A stretch of DNA of 64,000 bases. Origin: JALHST01 sp038316335 (GTDB taxonomy: Bacteria; Bacteroidota; Bacteroidia; Flavobacteriales; Flavobacteriaceae). The stretch lies in the NCBI GenBank assembly GCA_038316335.1, contig JBBQAM010000014.1, positions 1 to 64,000 on the forward strand, in the 5' to 3' direction. Below are positions 1 to 8,700 of this stretch, piece after piece. A program made the translations under genes and the position numbers. Numbering within the stretch: position 1 is the first letter of the stretch; the number at the start of each line of letters is the position of its first letter. Under the pieces are notes generated by a model. It did no database searches. It was not told where the DNA came from and was given only the letters and a program-made list of their open reading frames with translations.

Positions 1-261
1 TGTACCCCAGGCTTCATTTTTTGCTTCGATTCCCCATTTTTTATAGGTTGCTACGGCCCAGTCGTTGGCACGTTGCATTTGGGGGGTGCCGACCAGTCTT
101 GGACCGATAACATCCATGAGTTCATGTGCCAAGGTTTCCAATTGCGAATTTTCGATAGCTTCTTTCTGGATGGCCGCTACGACTTCTTCAGTGGTCTGGG
201 CATTACAAAAAGTGCTGCATAGGACAAGCGTAAAGAGGAAATTATGTATCGGTTTTTTCAT
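1..261 (-). CDS. Secreted M28-family metallopeptidase, N-terminal part
   Basis: Only the first 87 residues are in the window; the gene continues past base 1. It starts with ATG (complement of 259-261) and a clear signal peptide (KKPIHNFLFTLVLCSTFCNAQ). The mature start contains a 'DVIGPRLVGTPQMQRANDWA' stretch, typical of the region before the catalytic domain in secreted Bacteroidota M28 aminopeptidase-like proteins. The zinc ligands lie outside the window, so activity cannot be judged. It is probably a periplasmic or outer-membrane exopeptidase. The family call rests on recalled similarity of the N-terminus only. Confidence 0.7.
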   Translation of the reverse strand, partial: MKKPIHNFLFTLVLCSTFCNAQTTEEVVAAIQKEAIENSQLETLAHELMDVIGPRLVGTPQMQRANDWAVATYKKWGIEAKNEAWGT

Positions 262-911
262 ATTTAGTAGTGATTAAGTGAAGAAGTAACTAATATAAAC
301 ATAATTGTGAAAATAGAAAGGTTTTAAAAGAATATGGGCATCTGAAATTTCTAGGATCGAATAAGAAGCTTAATGTAATATGGGGTAATGTATATCAAGA
401 ATGTGGTGATAAAAAGTGCTTCCAAATCGCCAAATGGTTTGGTAAGTGCTTCGGAAGTTTAACTATGGCCTTCATCGAAACACGTACTCCCTTTACCCTT
501 TGTATCCTTAAGATGAAATCATCTGATTGCGTTGTTAGGTAACTAGGTCTTCAAACGTATTCTAAATGGCCGCAACTTCAAACTTAAAACTTTTTGACAT
601 GTTATCAATGTCAATTTATTGTGTTCCACTATTCTGGCTCATACGTTTGGTGCAAACCGGACTTTCAAAATGCAAGGGCGAATTCATTGGCTTTAAATAG
701 AATTAAAATAAAAGGCATGTTTGGAGCGATTTGTAAAGGTTTATAAAAGATTGAGTATCATCGATAAAAACGTTTTCAACCATTTACAACCGTTTACAAA
801 CGAAAGTAAGTATTTCTGAACCGATTCTTTTTTCAGTGCAGTACTAGGTTTGTGCCATCGAATCAAGGAGGTTCGATTGTATGAACTGTTTAATCCTAAA
901 AATTAGTAAAA
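262..911. other. 650-bp intergenic region between M28 peptidase and ssb
   Basis: This region separates two divergent genes and so should hold both promoters. I see no convincing protein longer than the 14-codon upstream ORF at 881-925. It contains several TTTACAA/TTTGTAAA-like words around 732-800 in both orientations, a TAGGTTTG box at 845-852 and an AAGGAGG at 865-871. No tRNA or mobile-element ends were seen. Confidence 0.5.
845..852 (+). promoter_or_regulatory. Candidate -7 box (TAGGTTTG) for ssb
   Basis: TAGGTTTG fits the Bacteroidota -7 consensus TAnnTTTG and lies 60 bp upstream of the ssb start. No good TTTG -33 box is seen at the usual 19-21 bp spacing; the nearest is a TTCTG. It is therefore only a weak candidate. 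Confidence 0.3.
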
Positions 912-925
912 ATGAACGCACTTAA
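881..925 (+). CDS. 14-codon upstream ORF with strong Shine-Dalgarno, overlapping ssb start
   Basis: ATG at 881 opens MNCLILKISKNERT and stops with TAA at 923-925, 14 nt past the A of the ssb ATG in another frame. A perfect AAGGAGG sits at 865-871, 9 nt before this ATG. Strong Shine-Dalgarno sequences are rare in Bacteroidota, where initiation is mostly Shine-Dalgarno-independent, so the arrangement is notable. It could be a leader peptide for translational coupling to ssb, or chance. Whether it is translated is not shown. Confidence 0.35.
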   Translation: MNCLILKISKNERT

Positions 926-1244
926 AAACAAAGTACAGTTGATTGGGAACTTGGGGCAAGACCCCGAAATCGTTACCTTGGATGGAGGTCGAAAATTGGC
1001 GAAATTTTCAATTGCCACCAGTGAAAGCTATAAAAATTCAAAAGGCGAAAAGGTTGAGGATACGCAATGGCATAATATAGTTGCCTGGGGAAAGACCGCT
1101 GAGATCGTAGAAAGTTATTTGACTAAGGGCAAACAAGTTGCTATCGAGGGCAAATTGATCCACCGATCGTATGAGACCAAGGAAGGTGAGACGCGCTATA
1201 TCACAGAGATTAATTGCAACGAATTATTGATGTTGGGGAAATGA
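912..1244 (+). CDS. ssb: Single-stranded DNA-binding protein, short tail-less form
   Basis: The 110-residue protein is a single OB fold. It starts with 'MNALKNKVQLIGNLGQDPE', carries the conserved 'WHNIVAWGKTAEIVESYLTKGKQ' core and ends '...EINCNELLMLGK'. It binds single-stranded DNA in replication, repair or recombination. Typical bacterial SSB proteins are about 140-180 residues, with a disordered linker and an acidic C-terminal tip that recruits partner proteins. Both are missing here, so this is likely a second, specialised SSB rather than the main replication protein. The start is the ATG at 912, which lacks its own Shine-Dalgarno but overlaps a short upstream ORF. Confidence 0.92.
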   Translation: MNALKNKVQLIGNLGQDPEIVTLDGGRKLAKFSIATSESYKNSKGEKVEDTQWHNIVAWGKTAEIVESYLTKGKQVAIEGKLIHRSYETKEGETRYITEINCNELLMLGK

Positions 1245-1373
1245 TCTCTTGAAATAATAAGAATCGCTAGCTGTTTAAAATAGACTAGTAGGTATCTGTG
1301 AAATGGGGCCAGTCGGTTACTTCGCACTTCGATTTAACCGATTGTCTTTTTATGGAAAGCCTTTAATTAGAAC

Positions 1374-1575
1374 GATTGCTTCGCCCCATGATCAGGCTCG
1401 CAATGACGTCCTCACGAGGAGCGAAGCGACGTGGTGATCTTTTTTATTTTGGCATCGATTCCGGGGATTGCTTCGTCCGAATACGCGCTCGAAATGACGT
1501 CATCAGTAATCAGTAGGCGGTAATTAGTAGACAATAGGCAGTGAACAGTAGACGGTCTGCAGTGGGCTGTAGGCA
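1374..1575. repeat. Intergenic dispersed-repeat patch (GATTGCTTCG elements and CAGTAG tract)
   Basis: Two imperfect copies of a 36-37 bp unit lie at 1374-1410 and 1466-1501. Both begin GATTGCTTCG and end AATGACGTC, with a variable centre. Between them, GCGAAGC at 1421-1427 is the reverse complement of GCTTCGC at 1378-1384, so a hairpin can form. A run of degenerate CAGTAGGC/CAGTAGAC-like words follows (1504-1575). Similar GCAATGACG/GATTGCTTCG elements occur as dispersed intergenic repeats in many genomes. There is no coding potential, and no gene lies in 1245-1613. The patch sits between the 3' ends of ssb and the pigment cluster. Confidence 0.7.
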
Positions 1576-1613
1576 AAGAGGTCTTAACAAAAAGGGTCGG
1601 GATGTGGTAATGT

Positions 1614-3293
1614 CTAATTGCTTAGTCGTCGCTCTAGTTTTCGAACAAGCTCCGCGAGGTTTCTTTTATCTGGAAGGGTTGTAATTTCCTTGGTTTGTGC
1701 TTTCCGAAAAGCCTCCAAAGCCACAGTGTCATAACCTTTGTTATAATTGTATCTACCTATCAAATAATAAACTTCCCAAAAGTCGGGATTCGATCGGGCG
1801 AATTCAGCAAGGATCTTGGCTTCTAAATTTTTGTGATTCTCGATGGCCGTGCGTATTATTTTATCAAGACGGCGATATGTTTCATATGCGCGATATCCAT
1901 CAGAATCGAGAAACACATCCTTACCAATATTCAATTTAGAAACTGAAAGTGATTTTTGGGCGTTGTGCGGTGGTTGTTCCGAAAAGATTTTTTTAAGGTC
2001 ATAAGCCACATATTCCCCCAATTGATACGGATTACTCGATACCCATACCAACAATTCATCGGGTTTGAATACGATACTGTGATGGGCAAGCAATTGGTTC
2101 AAGGCCTTCTCATTGCCATAGCCAATTTTGGCATCATGGAGACCCTCTTTATTTCTAAGGATGTTTACAGCTTCTTGTGGGTTTATTTTTGGGGTAGCTT
2201 CCATGAGCTCGACCATTCGGTCATAGCGGTATTTTGAATGACTTTCCAAAATTTGTTTTTGATTTTGTTCATCGTTCTCATACGCGCTGCTCTGAAAATG
2301 ATTCGTGCAGATCAATTGATCTGAGTTGGCGACTTCATATACCCCGAATTTTTTAGGTGAGACCTCTATGATGGCCGCGTGCTTGTCTTTGGCACTGCCC
2401 ACAAAAATTGATTCTGAAACAAAAACCTGTCGTTTTTTAGCGATGGCGATGGCTTCGTCAATGTTCGAGGCATATTGCAAGATCTCCCGAGTCACCAAGG
2501 AAACGGGCGTTTTGGCTACCAATGGGAATTTTGATTTCCCTGCATTGATGGTTACGGTCAATCCTTGTTCATTCATTCCTGATACTACCCCGATCATTCC
2601 GCCCCAGGTTACCGACATAAACTTGTAGCCTTTATCGGGACTTACAAAAGCAACGATTTTTTCTTTGGCGAATTCATCGCCGGCATAAAAATCAAAATTG
2701 CGGCCGACGATGAGTTCACCATCGGTAGTCTTGTCACCCCAGGCTGCAAAAGAAGAACAACCGACCAATGCCAAATCCTGCAAAGCATGCCCAATATCAT
2801 GAGCGCCGTGTAAGTAAAGGATCCTTGGATAGGCTTTTGCAATATGGTCATAGGTCGGAGAAGCATACTGGGCAAGTCCATAAATTTCGGCCTTGAATTC
2901 TTCTTTGACATTGAGGTACATCTTTCGATTGAACCAGGCCAAGAATTTTCGCAAGAGAAATTGCTGGGTGTGTGATGGCACAAGTTCATCAACTTTAGAC
3001 AATAAGGCGTTTTCTTGTTTATGAAAAAGCTCTTGGGTAAGAATACCGGTGGTTAAGCCCAATTCAATCGGACTTCCTGCTACATATAATTCCCATAGGC
3101 CCTGACGGTTTTTAGACAGAAAACCATTTTTGGAAACGAATAACGAGTCTGATAATCGGATCCGTTCGGGAGGATGAACCTCGTGCCGGGCTACTTCGGG
3201 GACATCTTTCAGCGATTTTGAAACTCCGCAAGAGGTGACCACCAGGAGTAGAAACCCTGAAATTAGGATCGACTTTAGCGAGATCATTTTCAA
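1614..3293 (-). CDS. C45-family Ntn hydrolase / acyltransferase lipoprotein
   Basis: This 559-residue protein starts with a lipoprotein signal (lipobox VTSC, Cys22), so it should be membrane-anchored after export. The middle part resembles the acyl-CoA:6-aminopenicillanate acyltransferase (peptidase C45) fold. Cys179 in 'ALVGCSSFAAW' is the expected N-terminal nucleophile, followed by 'GRNFDFYAGDEF'. The last 100 residues look helical and TPR-like ('YYLIGRYNYNKGYDTVALEAF'). It is the last gene of the pigment cluster, 7 bp after the JmjC gene. It may move or cleave an acyl group on the pigment in the periplasm; that role is inferred. Some relatives are annotated only as peptidases. Confidence 0.8.
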   Translation of the reverse strand: MKMISLKSILISGFLLLVVTSCGVSKSLKDVPEVARHEVHPPERIRLSDSLFVSKNGFLSKNRQGLWELYVAGSPIELGLTTGILTQELFHKQENALLSKVDELVPSHTQQFLLRKFLAWFNRKMYLNVKEEFKAEIYGLAQYASPTYDHIAKAYPRILYLHGAHDIGHALQDLALVGCSSFAAWGDKTTDGELIVGRNFDFYAGDEFAKEKIVAFVSPDKGYKFMSVTWGGMIGVVSGMNEQGLTVTINAGKSKFPLVAKTPVSLVTREILQYASNIDEAIAIAKKRQVFVSESIFVGSAKDKHAAIIEVSPKKFGVYEVANSDQLICTNHFQSSAYENDEQNQKQILESHSKYRYDRMVELMEATPKINPQEAVNILRNKEGLHDAKIGYGNEKALNQLLAHHSIVFKPDELLVWVSSNPYQLGEYVAYDLKKIFSEQPPHNAQKSLSVSKLNIGKDVFLDSDGYRAYETYRRLDKIIRTAIENHKNLEAKILAEFARSNPDFWEVYYLIGRYNYNKGYDTVALEAFRKAQTKEITTLPDKRNLAELVRKLERRLSN

Positions 3294-3300
3294 AACCTTT

Positions 3301-4167
3301 TTACTTAAACTTTTTATTAGTTTGACTTATCATGCGGTTCTCCTTGTAATCTACCCATTTTTGCCCCATAGTCTTACGCATCAGATTCTCGAAATGGCGA
3401 ATAACAAATACATTATAGGCTGTTTTCAAAAGGCGTTGGGGCCTTGTTGGCAAGGCCCTTAAGGTAATCGAAAAACCACCGTTTAAATACTTGATGTAGT
3501 GCCAGTAGCCACTCGGCATATACAGCGCATCGCCATGTTTCATTACTACTTGGATGCCGACTACCTGCTTAAGTGCTGGGTACTTTTCAAAATCAGGCCG
3601 GTCCATATCGATGGTTTCCAAATTATGTACTGCAAAAGGAACCTTATAGAGAAAGCGGGATTGTTGGGGGCTAAAAAGGGTAACGCTTTTTGTGCCATGA
3701 AAATGAAAATGCATCAAATCGGCCAGATCCATGTCATAATGTGCCAACACTTTCGAGCCTTCTCCTCCAAAAAACATAACTGGGAGTCTTTTGAAAAAAT
3801 TAAGACCAATATCAGGATACTCAAAATCGTTGGCAAGTACGGGCATCTTGTCTAAAATATTATAGAAAAAGATGCGCAGATCGGTAGGTCCGGACTTCAA
3901 TAGTTCAAGATAATCATAGAGTTTCATCTCAGTGGCTGGAGCCGCCGAATTTTGTTTCCCCTTTGTCGGTTTGTTATTGTACAAGGGAACGATTTGATCG
4001 CCGGCCAATTGTTGAATATACTCAAGGTTCCATTTTGTATAGGCCGGCCAATTTTTGGTTAAACCCTCAAGCAACACAGGTATTTGTGGCTTATAGTATT
4101 TTTCTATAAACTCGGATTTTGAAATATCCTGTACCCTTTCAATCGGTATGGTATTAAAGCTTGCCAC
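3301..4167 (-). CDS. JmjC/cupin_8-like putative non-haem iron oxygenase
   Basis: The 288-residue cupin-like protein has the HxD...H iron-binding pattern of the JmjC/FIH class: His143 and Asp145 in 'LAHYDMDLADLMHF', and His223 in 'SGYWHYI'. Such enzymes usually use 2-oxoglutarate, Fe(II) and O2 to hydroxylate a substrate. The start is a GTG at 4165-4167 that shares its G with the TAG stop of the upstream desaturase-like gene (TAGTG), implying translational coupling. A role in tailoring the pigment (hydroxylation of ring or chain) is inferred from position. Substrate unknown. Confidence 0.8.
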   Translation of the reverse strand: MASFNTIPIERVQDISKSEFIEKYYKPQIPVLLEGLTKNWPAYTKWNLEYIQQLAGDQIVPLYNNKPTKGKQNSAAPATEMKLYDYLELLKSGPTDLRIFFYNILDKMPVLANDFEYPDIGLNFFKRLPVMFFGGEGSKVLAHYDMDLADLMHFHFHGTKSVTLFSPQQSRFLYKVPFAVHNLETIDMDRPDFEKYPALKQVVGIQVVMKHGDALYMPSGYWHYIKYLNGGFSITLRALPTRPQRLLKTAYNVFVIRHFENLMRKTMGQKWVDYKENRMISQTNKKFK

Positions 4168-5717
4168 TATACGATACTGTTTACTGTTGTTTCAGTTGGA
4201 TCAACCTGTAATATTTTCTGCAATAAATATTCCTTTCCTAAAATTTCCGAACATGTGACCACACCACCGATGGTCACCCCCAAGATACCATGCATGTTGA
4301 GGCTTTGACCGGTAAAGTATAGATTGCCGATCTTTGTTCGAGGGGATACAAATGATTTTAATGGATTTTCAACGTCTTTAACATACCCGTACATTGCCCC
4401 ATTGTTGCATGCAATATAATCACGATATGAAAGTGGTGTCGATGTATACGAGGCTTTGATGCAGTCACGGATGTTTGGAAACTTTTTTTCCAACTCCTTT
4501 AAAAACTGTTCGGTCTTTGCCATCTTGAACTCTTCGTAGGTCTGCCCGCGATTATTTTTTTGGGCAACCGTATTAAAGGTGCCTTCCCATGGTTTTACCT
4601 CGTCATACCGCATATAAGTAATTGCAGTAAGTTGATCCGCCCAGCCATCGGCCTTCTTTTTCACCCCCATCGATATCATGTAACTTTCTGGCCAGCTTTC
4701 TTGCGAATACTTACTACTATTCCACACCTTGTTATGATCTTTAAAGTGATAGTAATTATAATTCAGGTATTTGAATGATTTGGGATTAAGGACCAAATGA
4801 AGGCTGAAGGCCGAAATTGTACTTTCGATTTGTTGTATTCTGTTGATATATGATTTCCTAAATTTATCCTCCCCAACTAACTTTAAAGTCAATTTGGGTT
4901 CAATGTTCGATATAAATAGGTCGCCTTTGATTTCTTTTCCGTTCTCGGTAGATACTGACGTTATCCTATTATCCAAATACCCGAACTTGATAACTTCATG
5001 GTGTTTGTAAGCCTCACCTCCGTTTTCCTTTAGCTTACGAATAAGTAATCGCGAGATTTGACTACCGCCATTTACGCAACGATATGCGCTTTGGATATAG
5101 GAATAGACCGAGAGCGCATGCACATAAAAAGGGGTCTTGTCGGCGTCTCCGGCATAAAGGAGGTTCGAGCCTGCCAACACGGCCTGTAATTTGACGTTTT
5201 TGGTAAATGAATTGATATAGGCTCGGGCTGGCATCCCGAACATTTCTTTATCATCATAATAGGGCTTTCCCAGTTTTAAATTGTACAATGGGAATTTATT
5301 ACAGACCTCTTGTAACTTTACACAATAGGCTAAAATATTTTCGGCTTCATCCGGAAATTGGGAAATTAATTTTTGCTCAAAATTTTTATATCCCTGGGCA
5401 TGTTTGTACTCAATGGGGTCGTCATCGAATGTAATTCGATCAAAGCCATCCTCATCCATTTTTTTAAGGGTTAGCCCGTCATAGATATCTAAATATTTAA
5501 AGTATCGATGCAGGTTTTGTCCTTCTGAGAGGCCTCCGATATAATGCACTCCTGTATCAAAAATGGTTTTGTCCCTTACAAAGGTCTGTAAATTGCCGCC
5601 ATATTGATTGTTCTTTTCGAGTACGCAAACTGATTTCCCCTCTTTGGCAAGAATCAAGGCGCTTACCAAGCCCCCAAGGCCACTACCAATTACAACCACA
5701 TCATAATGCTCCTTCAT
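4167..5717 (-). CDS. Phytoene desaturase/carotenoid isomerase-like FAD oxidoreductase
   Basis: The 516-residue flavoprotein has an N-terminal Rossmann motif (VVIGSGLGGLVSALILAKEG) and 'GGNLQTF'. The C-terminal flavin-binding end includes 'NLYFTGQSLNMHGILGVTIGG'. This layout matches the CrtI/CrtISO/RetSat group, which desaturates or isomerises conjugated chains. No carotenoid genes are nearby, so it more likely acts on the aryl polyene or on the dialkylcyclohexanedione/resorcinol moiety. It overlaps its upstream neighbour by 4 bp (ATGA) and the downstream JmjC gene by 1 bp. The reaction is inferred only. Confidence 0.82.
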   Translation of the reverse strand: MKEHYDVVVIGSGLGGLVSALILAKEGKSVCVLEKNNQYGGNLQTFVRDKTIFDTGVHYIGGLSEGQNLHRYFKYLDIYDGLTLKKMDEDGFDRITFDDDPIEYKHAQGYKNFEQKLISQFPDEAENILAYCVKLQEVCNKFPLYNLKLGKPYYDDKEMFGMPARAYINSFTKNVKLQAVLAGSNLLYAGDADKTPFYVHALSVYSYIQSAYRCVNGGSQISRLLIRKLKENGGEAYKHHEVIKFGYLDNRITSVSTENGKEIKGDLFISNIEPKLTLKLVGEDKFRKSYINRIQQIESTISAFSLHLVLNPKSFKYLNYNYYHFKDHNKVWNSSKYSQESWPESYMISMGVKKKADGWADQLTAITYMRYDEVKPWEGTFNTVAQKNNRGQTYEEFKMAKTEQFLKELEKKFPNIRDCIKASYTSTPLSYRDYIACNNGAMYGYVKDVENPLKSFVSPRTKIGNLYFTGQSLNMHGILGVTIGGVVTCSEILGKEYLLQKILQVDPTETTVNSIV

Positions 5718-8700
5718 GTACGATTCCTTTTCAGTATTGTAAAACTATCATTTTCGCGAATAGTATGAAAATGCAACCCAACTATACTATCGGAAAGAAG
5801 TTGTTTTCCATCCTTTAATAGTATTAAGATAGTAATTTCAGTCTGCATTTTGGTTTTCCAATGATTTATATCAATGGAAGTCATCGAAACGATGAGCACG
5901 TTCGTTTGACTCAGTAAGGCTTCCTGAACCGTTTTTAAAATCTTGATGTTCTTATAGTTTTTTGTGATATAACTATTTTCAAAAATTTGGCGAGCTTCGG
6001 CATCTTCCATCAATCGGTAAATCTTTCTCGTGGATGAATCCAACGTCAACAGAAAATCAAGTTGACCAGGATCTCGGGACATGTGAAGTATATGGTCGTT
6101 TTTTCCTATAGCGCCCATAATATCCTTATAATCAAATGCGTACTTTATTAAATCATTAGATACTTCCTTATAAATATCGTGCCCTTTATACCGAAAATCA
6201 TCCAATACCAAGGCATGAAAGTAGGTGGCATCTTCTTGTTCTTTCCGAAAATTTTGAAATTCATTTTTAAAGTAAGACGCTATATTTTTTGTGCGGGCCC
6301 CATATCCTGTGCCATAATGCACATCGTCTTGTGAAATTCTGTCCAATATTTTTAGTGTGATGCTACCATCCTTAATGACAAAAGTACCTTTTGAGAGTAC
6401 CTCCGAATTACCATGGATCATGATGGGGAGAATATCCAATTGAAACCTTTCCGCCAAATAAAAGGCACCCTTATGAAATCGTCTAATCTTGTTAGTTCGA
6501 GACCTTGTGCCCTCGGGAAAAGCAATTAACGAAAAACCTTGGGCCAGCTTTTCCTGTAGGTATGCTTCCCCGTTTTCAATCCCATTGGAAACGGGATAGG
6601 CACCGGCCAATTTAGCGGCAAACCCAAAAACAGGTGAGTTATAGACCCAGTCATTGACCAAATAGATGATTTTGGGAGATAACATCCCAATGGCCAAAAT
6701 ATCAAGAAATGAGGTATGATTCGCAATGATCATTACCGGTCGTGCAAAGTCCTCATTCGATTGATTGATTACTTTTTTGCGTACGAATGGATTTGTATAT
6801 AATACAGAGCGCATCAATTGCGAAACCATTCTATGAAAGGCCATCTGTTTCCTCCCACGACTTTTCGGAAACAAATGCAACACAAGAAAGGCATAGAACG
6901 AGAACAAAAGCCCACCAAGGCCAAAATAACCAAAAGATAGTACCGAATGCACTAAATAACGAAGGTGGATAGGTCGTTTTGTATTACTGCCAATAAACAA
7001 TTGAAACAATAAGGGTTGCATTGTGAAGGCCACAAAGGCGGCTGAAAATATCCCGATGAGCGATACCAGCGAAATAGTGTACAAGGCCGGGTGTTTCGCA
7101 AAGATTAATACCCCGAGCCCCAATATGGTGGTTATTACCGAGAGCATTATCGATGTCTTGTGTGTGGTCAACGTGCGCTCCCCGGTGCGATATTCATGCA
7201 GAAGGCCATTCGTGACAAAGATGCTATAATCTACCCCCAAGCCGAAAATAAAGGTAGAAATGATGATATTAAAAATATTAAACTCAATGTGTAGAAATCC
7301 CATAATCCCAATGGTAATAAACCAGGTCAAAAAGATAGGGATGCTGGTAACCAAGGTTAGTGAAAGACTTCTGTAAAAAAATAATAGTAAAAGTAAAACG
7401 GCCAGGACTGAAAACCCTATCAGGCGATTGAAGTCATTCTTAAGGTGCCCAAGAAATGTTTCGTTCATACCTTGGCGGTCAATAATCAAGGAATTTCTTG
7501 AATTTGCAAAGGCCGCCCGTATCTGCGGTACCTTAACAGAATCTACCTTTATCAAGGTCGTTATTGTGGTAAAGCTATCTTCCGAGGCAATGTAATCATC
7601 GATATTTAGAACGTTCAAATCGTATATGGCCTTTATTCCCGGGGGATTGAATGGCTCTTTTAGGAAAGCATAAAACGCATCATAGGTGCTGGCTTTAAAT
7701 CCAAGCTTTTGACCAGTAGTCGTTAGATTTTTTTGCAAGGAATCGATGGTGTTGGTATTCCAGAATTTTTGCCAAGCGATTCTTTGTTCGTGTTGCTTGT
7801 GCTTCGAAGAGATCAAATTCCCAACAGAATTAAAGCCTAGAACTACACCTGCCTTTTTTAAACGGATTAATTTATCGAGGATCGTATCGTTGGATTGAAG
7901 TACATTTTCTAAATTCTCACCGTAGGTGGCCAAATAAATTGATTTTGAATTTATGTCGGTTAGCAAGTCCAGACGTTCCCGCGCTTCCATCAAATGTTCT
8001 GGTTCAAAATTTAGTTTAGCGAGATCCTTATTAAAAACGACCTTGTTGTATGTGAAATTACTACTGAACAATAAAATTACGATAAGTACGATACCCCATT
8101 TATTCTTATGGAAATCGTAGGCGGCAACGCGATCAAGTAATGTATTGGTTGCTGATTTTTCTACGGTTTTAGAATACACCTGAGGAATAAATAATAGCGC
8201 AAAAATGGAAGCCCCCATTACGGTAACCGCCGCAAATATCCCCAAATCCTGCAGCGCCTGGGACTTTAGAAACAACAGGCATAAAAAGGCGGCAGCCGTG
8301 GTAAGGGCACTCATCATAATCGATGGTGCCACTTCGAAGAACAGGTTTTTAATTGAATTGTTGCTACGTATATGGGTAAGTACATGTAGGGCATAATCTA
8401 AGGTTACCCCGATGAGAACAGATCCGATTCCTAGGGATATTGCCGAGATCTTGCCGCGAATGAAATACAAAAAGGCCAATGAAATTAAGCCACCCACCAA
8501 GGTCGGTAAAAATAAAATGAGCGGAACGGTTAACTTTTTGTAGAAGAGGATAAGAATGACCAACAAAATCGTAATGGCAATACTGGCCGTAAATTGAATG
8601 TCTTTTTTTATTTGTTTTGCATTGGCTACGGCGACTAAGGTGGCACCATAATATTCGCCTTTTACCTTCCCTTTATATCGAGTATTCAATTGGTTCTGAA

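Noticed and set aside
1504..1575. Repeated CAGTAG words looking like a repeat-spacer array
   Set aside because: Repeats are short, degenerate and not evenly spaced; no palindromic direct repeat or cas genes.
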